Assembly (NCBI GenBank): GCA_003339415.1
Contig: PDHQ01000078.1
Coordinates: 62,001 to 126,000 of the forward strand
DNA length: 64,000 nt
Direction of reading: 5' to 3'
From: Ophiocordyceps camponoti-saundersi (nom. inval.)
Taxonomy: Eukaryota; Ascomycota; Sordariomycetes; Hypocreales; Ophiocordycipitaceae
Positions within the stretch are counted from its first letter, which is position 1. Each line of letters begins with the position of its first letter. A program made the position numbers and the translations under genes. This document shows, piece by piece, positions 9,026 to 20,220 of the stretch. The notes beneath the pieces were generated by a model. The model did no database searches. It worked only from the letters and a program-made list of their open reading frames with translations, and had not been told where the DNA came from.

Positions 9026-12000
9026 ATGACAGAGCCGCCTGATGTCGCCTCTAACCAGGGCCACTGGCTCTTTCGACGCGGCCTCCTCGACATCTTCGTC
9101 CGTCTTACCCTCTTCGCTTCGGGTCGCCTCGCTGACTCGATTTGTCGCAATAGACAAACACCAATGACCCGCGCGTCGGCTCTAATCGCGGCGACTCCTC
9201 CGGTCAGGGCACCGTCAGCTCTGCCAATGGCAACAAGACGTCGTCTCTCAGCAAACTCGCCGCTACCTTCATCCCCGTCCTCGTCTTCCTCCTCGTCTGC
9301 TTCCTCCTCTTCGCCGCCCTACGCCCTCGATGTCGCCGCGTCTTCGCTCCGAGATCCATCCCAGGCCTCCGTGAACCCTTGTTGGTGCCCTTAAACTGTT
9401 GCCCTCTCCCATTTGCCCGCGCTCACCTTTCTCTTACCTACTCAGCCTGCCTAGTCCTGCCTTACCTGGCGGTTGGTTCAACTGGATTCTCCCCTTCTAC
9501 AAGATTCCCGATTCCTTCATTCTCAACCACGGCTCGCTCGACGGCTTCTTCTTCCTCCGATTCCTCAAAGTCTTGCGCAACATCTGCATCGGCGGATGCA
9601 TCATACTATGGCCCGTCCTCTTTCCCATACACGCCACCGGTGGCGGTGGTCGCACCGAACTCGACATGTTGACCATTGGCAACGTCAAAGATCCCACCAA
9701 GCTATATGCACATGCAGCCATGAGCTGGGTCTTCTTTGGTCCGCCTTTCCCAAAACCCCCATTTTACACGAGCGCAATGGCTTACCTATCCCGGCCCAGG
9801 CTTTGTCCTCTACATGATCGTGCGCGAGTGCATATACTACGTCAACCTGCGCCAGGCATACCTCTCTTCACCTTATTACTCACACCGCATTTCGTCGAGA
9901 ACGATTCTCATCACAGGCGTCCCCAAGGAATACCTCGACCCTCGCCGTCTGCGCAAGCTGTACGGAGATTCTGTACAGCGCATCCACATTCCTCGCACCT
10001 CGAAAGCCTTGGCCAACTTGGTCAAGGAGCGCGAGCAGACGGCGTCGCGGCTCGAAAAGGCAGAGGTCGAGCTGATCCTCAAGGCGAACAAGGCCCGCCG
10101 CAAACACCTCCACAGGGCCGCCGCCAACAAGCCTGACCGCACGTCACAGGAATCGTCCGTGACGGGGTCCATCGCCTCACAGAGACACGATTTCGTGCCC
10201 GCCTCCAAGGACAGCCATGACGGAAGAATCGTCACTACCCGCGCTGCCCATCTCGTCCTCGATCTGCCCGGATCCTACATAGAGTTTGCGCCCTCGTCGG
10301 ACGAAAAGACGGCCGACGACAGTGCACTCAACGAGGTTATCGAACCCGACGTCAGAAAAGATGACACCGTAATCGATTGCGACGACGACGACGAGTACAC
10401 TCATCCCTACGGACTGGACCACGACCTTCCAGACGTAAGGGGCTCCGTTGCTGCCAGGTGGATTCCTGTCGAGTCGCGGCCCTACCACCGACCCCTGGGT
10501 AATTTTGGCCGTCGCGTCGACACCATCCGCTGGACCCGAAATCGGCTTCGCGAACTCAACGTCCAGATCTACAAGATGCGACGCCAGGTTCGCAGAGGCG
10601 ATGGCAATACCCTTCCCGCCGCCTTCATCGAGTTCGACAGCCAGGAGACCGCCCAGGCCGCCCATCAGGTCCTGGCTCATCATCGTCCCTTGCAAATGTC
10701 GTCCCGCATCCTCGGCATTCACCCGCGAGAGGTCATTTGGAAGTCGTTACGTATGCCCTGGTGGGAGCTCATCATTCGAAGGTTCGCCATTCTGTCCTTC
10801 GTCTGCGCCGCCGTCATATTCTGGTCCATACCTTCGGCCGCCATCGGTCTGATATCCCAGATTGACTTTTTATCGGGCATCGTCGTCCTCTCCTGGCTCA
10901 AGAAGCTACCGGATATTGTTCTCGGCTTCCTCACCGGGTTTGTGCCGTCTATAGCCCTGTCGCTATGGATGGCGGCCGTGCCGGGCATGCTACGATGTGC
11001 GATCCCTACCCACACACCCGCCAATCTCCCTCTTTCCTTTGCCGCCGTCGGCTGCTGACGTCCTTTACTACAGTCTGCGGGGCGCAAGCCGGCATCCCCT
11101 CCGTCACCATGGTCGAACTGTTCGTTCAAAAGGCCTACTTTGCTTTTCAAGTCGTCCAAGTCTTCCTCATCACCACCCTCACCTCGGCCGCCTCGGCTGC
11201 CTTTACCAAGATTCTCGAGAATCCCTTGGGCATCAAGGACGTCCTCGCCGAGAACCTACCCATGGCCTCCAACTTCTACCTCTCCTACATACTAATCCAA
11301 TGTCTCGCCAGCAGCGGAGCGACTCTGCTGCAGGTCTTCTCCCTGATCCGTCATCACACCTTGTCCAGGATGTCGACTCTTCCCAGGGCGCAGTACAAGA
11401 CGTGGCGCAAGCTTCCGCCCGCCCGCTGGGGAGGCATCTTTCCTGTCTTTGCCAACATGGGCGTCATTGGTGGGTGGCTTTTTCCCCCCTCTCTCATGTC
11501 TTACCGGCGTTGTCTGTGAGGGGCTTTCCCCCTTTCTCCACCGCTGTCGTTTTTGTCAGGGAGCTAACTATTCGGCACAGCCTTGAGCTACGCCTGCATC
11601 GCCCCATTGATCCTCATATTTGCCGCTGGCGGCATGATGGCGATGCGCTTTGTGTGGCGATACAACATAATATACGTCCTCGACTCCGAAACGGACAGCA
11701 AGGGCCTCTTCTACCCGCATGCCCTACTACACCTCACCATTGGCCTGTACCTAGCAGAAATCTGCCTGATCGGCCTATTCGCCCTTCACCTTGCCTTCGG
11801 CCCGCTAGCCATGATGGTCATCTTCTTCATCTTCACAGGCCTAGTGCATATGTCGCTCAGCGAAGCCATCATGCCACTTCTACAAAATCTGCCGCAGACG
11901 TTGGCCCTGGAAGAGGAAATCCAGAAGGAGGAAAAGGCGGCGGCAGAGAGAGCCAGGCTGCAAGCGACGGCAAGGACAGAAGACGAATCGGTACCGACCG

Positions 12001-12608
12001 GGGCCGCGAGTAGCTACTACGATCCGGAGCAGGCATTCGGCGAGGAAGAGGTACACATAGACGATGACGACGACGATGACGACGATAGCGACGATGACGC
12101 GACGACGACAACTACGACAAACGCCCGAGCTCTCGAGGGAGCCAGCGGCGTCAAGGCTGCTTTTGGCGAGTGGTTCAAGTCCAGCACTAGATCGAAAATC
12201 CGGGCGCAGGCCGACAGCCTCGGAGTGACGGACACGATAACAAGATTTCGTCAGTGGGTCGGGCAGAAAAAGTCTGACGGGTCGCCCCCCAGCTTCCTGG
12301 CCAGGTGGCTGCATCCGGAGGTGTACGAGGACTTTATCGCGCTCCGGAAGATGATTCCGCCCGACAGCCTCCCCAACATTGAGTATCCCGACGACCACAA
12401 GTACTGCGAATACTTGCCCCCGGAAACATGGGTGTCAAAGCCGACGCTTTGGATTCCGCGGGACGAGGCGCGAGTGAGTCGACAGGAGGTGGCGCACTCG
12501 AGGAAATTTACGCCCATATCGGACATTGGGGCTTCTCTGGATGAGACGGGGCATATATATACTTGCTTTGATCAGGCGCCATTTGATAGGGAAAAGGTCA
12601 TAATATAG
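9026..12608 (+). CDS. CSC1/RSN1-like calcium-permeable osmosensitive channel (DUF221)
   Basis: Six exons: 9026-9097, 9154-9380, 9446-9738, 9800-10996, 11074-11469 and 11581-12608, giving 1070 residues in frame, within the long end of the fungal family. Exon 1 is the weakest part: the 9153 acceptor has a CTGAC branch point, but the 9098 donor (GTCCGT) is a guess. Later joins restore family blocks: LREP|FLPSPALPGGWFNWI, SWVFFG|FVLYMI, GMLRF|CGAQAGIPS and GVIA|LSYACIAPL. One hydrophobic segment follows SLSKL near residue 60. The cytosolic RRM-like region carries TILITGVPKEYL and AAFIEFDSQETAQAAHQ. The core has FQVVQVFLITTLTSAASAAF and GLFYPHALLHLTIGLYLAE. The cytosolic tail has a run of nine Asp. 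Family members are membrane channels gated by osmotic stress. The next gene, RRP41, is on the same strand 651 nt downstream. Confidence 0.87.
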
Positions 12609-13259
12609 ACGAGGGTTTGGGGGTGAAGCGTAAGAAACGTATAAAAGAGTAGCCTTGCAATGTGCCACGACCCATAAGACTTCATCAAGAGCCAAGGTGC
12701 TCCAGGGGAGATGATCAAGACATGCTTCTGGCCATGGTAAAACGGTGCGTGAAGAGGTGCGTGAAGAGCGAGGCCGATGTGGAGAAATGGCTTGGGAGAG
12801 TGGTTAGAAAATACAAATGGGACAAGGGGAGGAAATTGGCGGAGGGTAGAAGCAATGGTGAAGAGCCAGAGGAAACCGACTGGAGGTTACAGAAAGATGA
12901 CGAATTTGGTTCCAAAATTTCTATCTATATGCTCATAGATGTCAACCGACTAACGGTGGTTGTTGAAGTTGAAGTGGAGGCTCGAAGTTGAAGACGACTG
13001 CAGGACGGACCAAGCTTCACGTGGGCCACGTGGCTGAGGCACTTTAACTCAGTGGATCTATCATCAGCCACGATTACATTAGCCACATCGAGTTGAGGTG
13101 AGGCGGGAGGCCGATAGAGGCCGATGAAGAAGGCATGAGAAAAAAAACCACCTTTACAACAAGGCAAGCATCTCATCTCCAACAAACGATCGACGCCAAC
13201 ATCGAAGCAAGACGTCGCCAATTGAAACAGACCAGGAGAAACAGAGGAAACGGGGCGCG
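12609..13259. other. Spacer with RRP41 promoter, no gene seen
   Basis: It contains the CSC1-like 3' end and the RRP41 upstream region with two CACGTG boxes. A 109-codon frame at 12662 has no recognisable content. Confidence 0.6.
13018..13032. promoter_or_regulatory. Paired CACGTG boxes upstream of RRP41
   Basis: Two perfect CACGTG hexamers at 13018-13023 and 13027-13032 are separated by GGC, about 230 nt before the RRP41 ATG. CACGTG is the palindromic core bound by bHLH factors such as Cbf1 homologues. The binding role here is inferred. Confidence 0.4.
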
Positions 13260-14170
13260 ATGCCTCTCGACACTTCGGCGTACAGCCTCGGGCTGCTGCG
13301 GGTGGACGGCCGACGATGGAACGACCTCCGCAGGATGCAGGCTCGTCTGCGGACGCAGGACGCGGCGGACGGGTCTTCGTACCTTGAGATGGGCCACACC
13401 AAGGTCATGGGGGTCGTTTCCGGGCCGGAAGAGCTTTTGGCCCGTCGTGGTGGGCTGGTTGCTGGAGGAGGCGGCGCTTTGTTGGAGGCTTCTGCTTCTG
13501 TTGTTGTTCATGTCGTTGTTGCTGGCTTTGCGGGGGTGGACAGGAAGAGGAGGGGGAGGAACGATAGGTTTGTTTTCCTTCTCTTGTTTGGATTGGATTG
13601 GATTGTTCATGATGCTGACGATGGTGTTGAATGGTGCGGTTTAGACGGATACAGGAGATGGAAATCACCATCGCCAGGACCTTTTCCTCCGTCATCCACA
13701 CCCATCTCTTCCCACACTCAACAATCACAATCTCCCTTCACGTCCTCTCAACAGACGGCTCCCTCCTAGCCGCCCTCTTCAACGCAGCGACACTAGCCCT
13801 AATCGACGCGGGCGTCCCAATGGCAGATTACGTATCGGCCTGCACGTCCGGCAGCACCGTAGCCGACACGGACATCTCCACGACCACGACCTCCGAAACG
13901 GATCCTATTCTTGACCTCAACGCGCAAGAGGAACTTGAACTTCCCTTTTTGACGCTCGCTACCGTCGGCGAGGGCGATAAAGTCGCGGCCTTGGTCTGCG
14001 AGAGCCGTCTTCACGTCTCGCTTTTTGAACCGCTGCTTGCGGTTGGCCTTGACGGCTGTAGACAGGTTAGGGCTTTGTTGGATGAGGTTGTTGGGGAGAG
14101 GGGCAGGAGGATGATTCGTGATGGGGTTGCGCCTAAGGGGGATGTTTTGTTTGCAGAGGTGGATGGCTGA
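13260..14170 (+). CDS. SKI6: Exosome complex subunit Rrp41/Ski6 (RNase PH family)
   Basis: Two exons, 13260-13567 and 13645-14170, with a 77-nt intron (donor GTTTGT, acceptor GGTTTAG). They give 277 residues, a little above the yeast length. The join restores GRNDR|RIQEMEITIARTF. Blocks typical of Rrp41 are YSLGLLRVDGRRWNDLRRM at the N-terminus, SSYLEMGHTKVMGVVSGPEE, VAGFAGVDRKRRGR, then IHTHLFPHSTITISLHVLS and DGSLLAALFNAATLALIDAG. Rrp41 forms the hexameric RNase PH-like ring of the nuclear and cytoplasmic exosome, which in fungi has no catalytic activity and channels RNA to Rrp44. A Gly/Ala-rich insert (about 67-76) replaces the variable loop. The first ATG after an AC-rich leader is used. 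Confidence 0.93.
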
Positions 14171-14179
14171 TGCTCCCCA

Positions 14180-14197
14180 CCCCCCCCCCCCCCCCCC
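14180..14197. repeat. Poly-C tract (18 nt)
   Basis: C run 10 nt after the RRP41 stop codon. Confidence 0.85.
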
Positions 14198-14203
14198 ACA
14201 CAA

Positions 14204-14204
<1 letters not shown>

Positions 14205-14237
<33 letters not shown>
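14205..14237. repeat. Poly-A tract (33 nt)
   Basis: Uninterrupted A run just downstream of RRP41 and the C tract. It could be a genomic A tract, or a trace of a retroposed poly-A tail; no target-site duplication was recognised. Confidence 0.85.
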
Positions 14238-14241
<4 letters not shown>

Positions 14242-14298
14242 AAAAACCATAGGCGGAGGAGGGAGGTTAAATAAAAGGCAAAAGGGAAAAAGGCAAAC

Positions 14299-14308
14299 NN
14301 NNNNNNNN
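14299..14308. other. Assembly gap (10 N)
   Basis: Ten Ns, 61 nt after the poly-A tract and before a further C run near 14370-14385. Confidence 0.95.
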
Positions 14309-14580
14309 TGGTGGTGGTGGTGCGCGCGGGGGGTGTTTTTGTCGTCGTGGGTGTGGGTGTGGTGGCTCCCCCCCCCCCCCCCCCCGATTTGCTGGCGTCA
14401 TGGGCATCGGTTGATGATTCGAGCCGTCGATTGCATCATGGGAGGATGGAATCGTCTCTTCAGGCAGGATCCAGGTAAACAAGAGAATACCCAACTAAAC
14501 GATCCTCGTCATTGATCTCGCTAACTGACATCATGCGCGCTTTTTCACCCATTCATTCAAGAATACATGTTAGGTAGCCT

Positions 14581-16186
14581 TTAAAGCTCCTCGTGCACAA
14601 CCTTGGACTCCTTTTCCTTTTCCTCCTTCTCCTTCTTCTTCTCCTTCTTCTCTTCCTTCTTCTCCTTCTTCTCCTCCTTCTCTGCTTCAGCCTCCTTACT
14701 CTCCTCCTTCGGAGCTTCCTTGGCCTCCTCCTTCTTCTCCTCCTTGCTCTCCTCCTTTTCCGCAGACGCCTCCACGACAACGCCCTCGGGCAAAGTCTTC
14801 TTCTTCCCCTCGCCCATGCGGATGGCATCGATCCACCCTTCGACGCTCTCGACCCCAAAGTCGTCACCCTCGAACCGACGCCACCATCCTCGGCGAGCGT
14901 TGACGACTATGAGCTCCACTCCGGACCCGAGCTTAAGCGCCTCGCGCAGCGTTGCCGTGCCGTCGACGTCGCTCGCCACGGAGAAGAAGGGGAAGAGGTG
15001 TCGTTTTCCGTGGAGGTACTTGCTGTTGAGCTGCGACAGTGACGCTACCACCTTGTCTCCTGACTCCGATGCCTCGGATGGGATGAGGGCGAGAACGCAT
15101 GTGTAAGACTTGGATTGAAGGCACTTTTGCACCAGCACGTCTTTCTCCTTGATGGCCGTGATGGACACGATTTCTGCAGCCGGCTTCGTCGTCTCTTTCT
15201 CCGTCGCTGTCTTAGTCGACGACTCCTTTTCGTCTGCGGCCTTTTCGTCCGAAGTCGTCTCCTTCGTCTCCTTCGTCTCCTTGTCTTTCTTCTCCTTCTT
15301 TTTCTGATCGCTTTTGCTGCTCTTCTTCTTGCTGTCGATGGGCGCCGGGTCTGGATTGGGTTGAGCAACTCGAGACAGGAATTCGACCAAGTTCTTCTTA
15401 TTCAACTCTCCTTCGAACTTGATTGGCGCCTCCTCCTCCTTGGCGTCCGAAGAGGCCTTGCCCGGGATGAGAACAAAGGTCGGGAACTTGTCGATGCCGT
15501 ACTTTTCCACCGTCGCCTTCTCCCTGTCGCGAACCTGGCCGACGGAAATTTGGTCCAGGTAGTCGATGGCGATGCTCCTGAGAAGGGCGCTGGTGGTACC
15601 CTTGTTGGTGAAGAGAAGCGCCTTGGGCTTATCGCTGGCGAGGAAGGCCTCGACATCCTTGTCGGTCAGACGAGTTACGTGGTTGTTGATCTTGTCGACG
15701 ACGGCCTGGACCATGGCGCCGGCGGTGCGCTGCCCCTGATAGTCCTCGACGATGGGCTTGCCGCCGGGCTTGGTGCTGGGGCGGACCGTCTTGAGGGTCG
15801 GGAATCCCTGGACGCCCATTGAGCCGCAAAACTGCTTGTTGGTCTCGGCGTCACAGTCGATGGCGGCGACTTTGGCGAGGCCCTCAAGGTTCTTGGCAGC
15901 CTTTTCGTAGGCTGGCTTGAGATTTTGGCAATGACCACACCAAGGGGCATAGAACTCGACGAGCTAAGGCTGTGAGTCGGAGAGGGTTCGGACTAAGATG
16001 GAGGAACACTCCCGGGGAAAGCTGGAGGCGCCTCTGGGGAGACTTTGGGCTTACCGAAGTGTGGTTCGACCGCGCGATGAGCCGATTGTAGGATCCGGCA
16101 TCGACCTGTAACACAGGCGAGCTTTTCGGATACATGGCCTGAGCGGCCGGTAGCAGGGCGGCCACAATGGCCGTGGCAGTATGCAT
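14581..16186 (-). CDS. ER protein disulfide isomerase-like, thioredoxin domain, HEEL C-terminus
   Basis: Two exons, 16055-16186 and 14581-15963, with a 91-nt intron (GTAAGC...CCTTAG), giving 504 residues. Residues 1-17 are a signal peptide (MHTATAIVAALLPAAQA). The active site is FYAPWCGHC, with the CXXC at 53-56, followed by KVAAIDCDAETNKQFC and GVQGFPTLK, as in the Mpd1/PDIA6-type a-domain. A second thioredoxin-like region (GTTSALLRSIAIDYLD, then DKFPTFVLIPG) lacks CXXC. A Lys/Glu/Thr/Ser-rich segment (roughly 215-280) and a very charged Lys/Glu tail flank a last folded region. The protein ends in HEEL, a variant of the HDEL/KDEL retrieval signal, so it should stay in the ER lumen and assist disulfide formation. 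The gene is divergent from VTA1. Confidence 0.92.
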
Positions 16187-16604
16187 CGTTGATGTAATTC
16201 AATGAACCCGGTAAGGCGGCTGGATGTGACGCACTGATGGCGATTGAAATACGAATCTCTTGTAGAGAGGAAGAGGATAATGGGAGAAGGCTGTTGAACA
16301 ACTATAAAACAGCACACAGCAAAGAAGAGGCCACCGTGTAACAAGTTAATGATTGGCCTTCGACGGCATGACGAACTCTGTTTAGCTCCTGGCCTGAGGC
16401 TGGTCACGAGGCAGACAGACGGGGTCGATCACGTGATGAAGATTCCGTTGGATACTATCTTTTCTAGCTTGTTCCATCCCGTTCGCTTGATTGACGACAA
16501 CGACGAAGACGACGACAACGACGCCTTCCCTTCAAGGCGACGACACCATCAAATCGAGGCCATCATACATACATACATCAGTTCGAAACACCCCGCCGCC
16601 CCTC
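16187..16604. promoter_or_regulatory. Shared divergent promoter, PDI-like / VTA1
   Basis: 418 nt separate the two start codons. The spacer holds a perfect TCACGTGA palindrome at 16429-16436, a GACGAC-rich stretch and an ACAT repeat just upstream of VTA1. Confidence 0.5.
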
Positions 16605-17844
16605 ATGGAGCCTCTCCCAGCAGGCCTCAAAATTCCTGAGGTGAGCCGGTTCATCAACCGGGCGAATCAGCTGCGGAGCATCAAGCCCGCGCTCGCCTAC
16701 TGGTGTGCGTGACGCCCGGAGCCCGCACTTCTTCTCGCCTCACCCGACGCTTTTTTTTTTACTTCATCATGCAGGCGAGTACCATGCCGTCAACCAGATC
16801 GTCGGCCGTAGCCTGCACACCACCGACGACGCCTGCTTCGCCTTCACCAAGACGCTCATCGAGAGCTTGGAAGCTATCAAGGCGGAGCGTGCCGACGACG
16901 ACGCCATTGTCGACAATGATGCCGGTCAGGCCTACGTCGAGCAGTTTGCCAACGAGACGTTTGCGAGGGCAGAGCGTGCGCTACGGGCTGATAAGGTGAC
17001 GAGGTGCGTTTCTCTTTGTCTCTTCTGTCTTTGTATCTGCTTTACGTTCTTTACATGCGTGAGTTTGTTTCCTTCGCCGACGCCCCAACATAGGCAAACG
17101 GCAGACACTTTCGACGCGGCCGCCACATTCTTCGACCTCACCCGCGAATGGGGAACTCCCGACGCCGAGACGCTACAGAAAATCAAGTTTGCCAAGTGGA
17201 ACGCTGCCCGGATTCTCAAGGCCATCCGCGAAGGCAAAGACCCCAACGAGTCCAACCCTGCGAAGCAACCGCCCGCGGACCAGCAGGTGCCACTCAGTCC
17301 TGACGACCCGGCTGTTCTACAAATTATCAGTCCGCCGCCCCCTGCGGCTGTCGATGGCGACGGACCTACTGCAGCTGTCGACTATGGCCATCCTGTTGCC
17401 GACGCGCCGCCGCCTGATGAAGGGGATTACTTCCCCCGTGTAAACCCCGATGGTATCGCCGATGCCCCCGCTGCCGTTGCAGACCAGGACTTTGTCTCGT
17501 TTGCGCCACCCGACCCCATGTCCATGTCGCCTCCGGTTACGCAGGCCAACCACCCGAATTCCCCTCCCGGGCCTTCCGCACCGCACTTCATACCATCGTC
17601 TCCTCGAGTGCCGAATGCCCCCGAAGTTTCGTCCCCCCCGTTTCGGGCCACCGCGGTCTCGCCACCCGTCTTCTCTCCTTCTCAGGCATCATCGGTGGCG
17701 CCGAGGGCTCCCACGACGAGTCATCGCGACATCAACGAGGCACAGAAGCACGCCAAATGGGCCATCTCGGCGCTTAACTTCGACGATGTTCCGACGGCCA
17801 TCAAGGAGTTGAGGAACGCTTTACACAAGCTGGGGGTGTCATGA
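16605..17844 (+). CDS. VTA1: Vta1/LIP5, ESCRT-associated activator of Vps4
   Basis: Three exons, 16605-16704, 16775-17003 and 17094-17844, give 359 residues. Joins restore ALAYW|CEYHAVNQIV and DKVTR|QTADTF. The N-terminal domain (about 1-160) has the two MIT-like helical bundles of LIP5: RFINRANQLRSIKPALAYWC, then VEQFANETFARAERALRAD, then TFFDLTREWGTPDAETLQKI. A long Pro/Ser-rich linker (about 180-310) follows. The C-terminal VSL domain (AQKHAKWAISALNFDDVPTA then LRNALHKLG) dimerises and stimulates the Vps4 ATPase that disassembles ESCRT-III on endosomes. The second intron is 90 nt, a multiple of three and stop-free, so its retention would add 30 residues without breaking the frame. Confidence 0.92.
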
Positions 17845-18205
17845 TCTGCCGCTACGCAGAGAGCGTGTCTGGTGACTAAACACGCTGAGTGATAAAATTG
17901 TATGTATGGACGTACGGAACCCGGGTTCGCAAACTTCGTGTGTACAGTCATGCCCATAAGTATGAAGAGGGGATTCATCATTGCATCAATTTTAAACCTA
18001 GAGTACAGTGATTCTCGCAAGTCCCGGCCCGGCGGACTCATGATCAGCAAGCGGACGAAAGGGAGACGACGCCCAGGCAACAGCATAGAGGGCGTAGCCA
18101 AGTCAGAAGGTTTGAGAAAGCCCAAAAGCCAGCCGCAGCTCGGGCCAGCCCAAGGCAAATGGGTCAATCAAAATCGAGAGAGAGGTGACACTTTACAGGC
18201 TTCTC
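17845..18205. other. Convergent 3' spacer
   Basis: 361 nt between the 3' ends of VTA1 and the F-box-like gene, with no coding frame of note. Confidence 0.6.
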
Positions 18206-19129
18206 TCAGGCCGCAGCGAGTACATCGGGAGCGAATCCCTGGATGGTGACGCTACCGGCAAAAGAGACAGGCCCCGCGGCGACGGCGGGTTCAACGGCCG
18301 GATCATCGGCATCGGTCCAGCCGCGCTCGGGACCCCACTGGATGAGCAGCTTGGACTGGGCAGCGACATCGACCAGGCTGCGCATCATGGCGCCAGACTT
18401 CTTGACGCTGGACCAGGCATCAAACTCGACGGAGTGCACGGCGGGTAAAGCATCGATGACGGCGGCAAGGAGCTTCCGGCTGAAGGATTCGTAGAAGTTT
18501 TCGGACCGGCGAAAGCCTTTGAACACTCCGTCGCTGGGGTCGCACTCGACGAAGACGTGGAGCTTCTGGACGTTGACGCAATCGTGCAGACCCAGCGCGT
18601 CGTTGACAGCCCAGCCACGCGGCGGGGCGTTCCAGCCGGGACCGAATCGCAGCTCGAGCGAGACGATGGACTCGCGCTGGCTGGGCTTGAGTCGGGCAAG
18701 CAGCGGCTTTTTCGTCTTGAAGTATCGACCGGGGTAGGTAGGGAAGAGGCGGAAGGATCGGGAGCTGTAGAAGAAGTGCGTGGCTTCGGCATGTAGGAGC
18801 TTGCAGACGCGCATGAGGCCTAGCAGCTTGTGAATGCGCTTGTAGTTGTCCGGGCCGAGGTCCAGGACAGCATCGGTGTCGCTGAAGTAGTGCTCGTACA
18901 CCTGGATTCGCAGCTCAGGCGGAAGGCTGAGGAAGGGAAACGGCTTCAACGGACGACGGAGTTTGCGTCCCTTGAGGGCCTTGACATCTTCCTCGGTTTC
19001 GGCATCGGAGGCGCAGGTGGAGGGATAGGTCGAGCTCAGTGGCGTATTGGTGGCGGACGACAGGGGTGTGGACATGCGAGCGGCGACGGCTGCGCGCAGA
19101 GCCGAGGCCCTCATCGGTCGTCGAGTCAT
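18206..19129 (-). CDS. F-box-like/2EXR-type conserved fungal protein
   Basis: A single exon of 307 residues. The segment FPFLSLPPELRIQVYEHYFS (about 64-83) is the F-box-like or 2EXR-type helix found in many fungal proteins. It is followed by LMRVCKLLHAEATHFFYSS (about 109-127) and RSFRLFPTYPGRYF. The rest matches the usual layout of these proteins, with RESIVSLELRFGPGW and NVQKLHVFVECDPSD. There is no signal peptide. The N-terminus is Ser/Thr/Ala-rich and may be disordered. F-box-like proteins can be adaptors of SCF ubiquitin ligases, but for this subgroup that is only an inference. The leader upstream (to about 19600) is long and GC-rich. Confidence 0.8.
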   Translation of the reverse strand: MTRRPMRASALRAAVAARMSTPLSSATNTPLSSTYPSTCASDAETEEDVKALKGRKLRRPLKPFPFLSLPPELRIQVYEHYFSDTDAVLDLGPDNYKRIHKLLGLMRVCKLLHAEATHFFYSSRSFRLFPTYPGRYFKTKKPLLARLKPSQRESIVSLELRFGPGWNAPPRGWAVNDALGLHDCVNVQKLHVFVECDPSDGVFKGFRRSENFYESFSRKLLAAVIDALPAVHSVEFDAWSSVKKSGAMMRSLVDVAAQSKLLIQWGPERGWTDADDPAVEPAVAAGPVSFAGSVTIQGFAPDVLAAA

Positions 19130-20174
19130 GAGAGACAGATAGAGAAGGAACAGGGAGGAACTAGATAACGGAGGGGGAAAAGAGGGCGGAGGAGAGCGGA
19201 AGTTGGAGATGGCTGATCAGGGAGCGGGTGAGCGGTTGAGGCGGATCGAGTCTCGAGGCGAGAGCCTGCGCATAGAGGGTGGTGCCATGGCCAAGTCGCG
19301 GAAGACTCAACGGAGGAAAACCACCCTCTAGAAGGCAGCGCACGCAGGCATCGTGGGCAGTGGGAGATGTCGACGGGGCGGGGGCGGGATATCGGAAGGG
19401 AGGACTCGGACGGAGGGAGGGTTTCGGCTCGGGAGGGGGATGAAGTGGAAGGCTGGGCGATGGGTGCGGACGGCAGAATGACGCTGAGAGTAGATCAAAG
19501 ACTCGAGGAAGTCGTAGGCGATGGTTGATGGAGGATGGAGGACTGTGAGAGATATGAGGTAATACGGGGGATATGGAATGATCCTCGGCTGGGGAAAAAG
19601 AGGAGAGGCTGATGAAGATGAAGAGTGTTGCTATTTATGCCTTCGGCCTTAAGTATTTACTATTCATACTACTCAAATCCGAATACGAGTTTTAAGAGTG
19701 TCATCCGGCGGTGAAACGTAATGCTAAGGTTGTTTTAGTAAGAAAAAAAGCCGAGAGATACTTCTTTCTACCTACACCTGCACGTGCGGAGTAGCACTGA
19801 GGAGAAGTGCTACATAGCACTTAAGATACGAATAGCAATTCTCATGATATGTAAGAGGAGACCGCGTGATGATGACGGAAAGTGGGGAGACATCACATGA
19901 TGCCAGCCACTGCGACGCCCTCCCTGATGATGCAGGCGGTGTCTCACCGTCTCACCGGCACGTCAGTCCATCGGGCCGTCTTTTCTCCGGGAGAGAGCCA
20001 CTCGTTCCGTCTCTGAGCAGCATCTTCAGATGGCGGAGCCCATCTTTGTTGAGCAGCTTCGAGAAGGTCTTTGGACGTTACCTCAGCCTATTGATGCTCA
20101 AGGTGAGATGGAAAGAGAAGATTTTTCGTGTTCACTCAGCTTTCAAGGTGTGAATACTTTCAAGCTGTCAATGC

Positions 20175-20220
20175 CGCAGCAGCAGCAGCAGCAGCAGCAT
20201 CAGCAGCATCAGCAGCAGTG
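20175..20220. repeat. (CAG/CAT)n trinucleotide repeat
   Basis: About 15 CAG or CAT units lie outside any accepted gene. A 63-codon frame would read it as a Gln/His run. Confidence 0.85.

Larger units (their letters stand above)
14171..14580. other. Convergent 3' spacer with C and A tracts and a gap
   Basis: Short spacer between the converging RRP41 and PDI-like genes. It is dominated by homopolymers and an N gap, so its true length is uncertain. Confidence 0.65.

Noticed and set aside
9736..9799. Start of the CSC1-like protein at the ATG at 9736
   Set aside because: This ATG lies at the end of an exon and inside the following intron frame; the upstream exons carry the conserved GGWFNWI and SWVFFG blocks.
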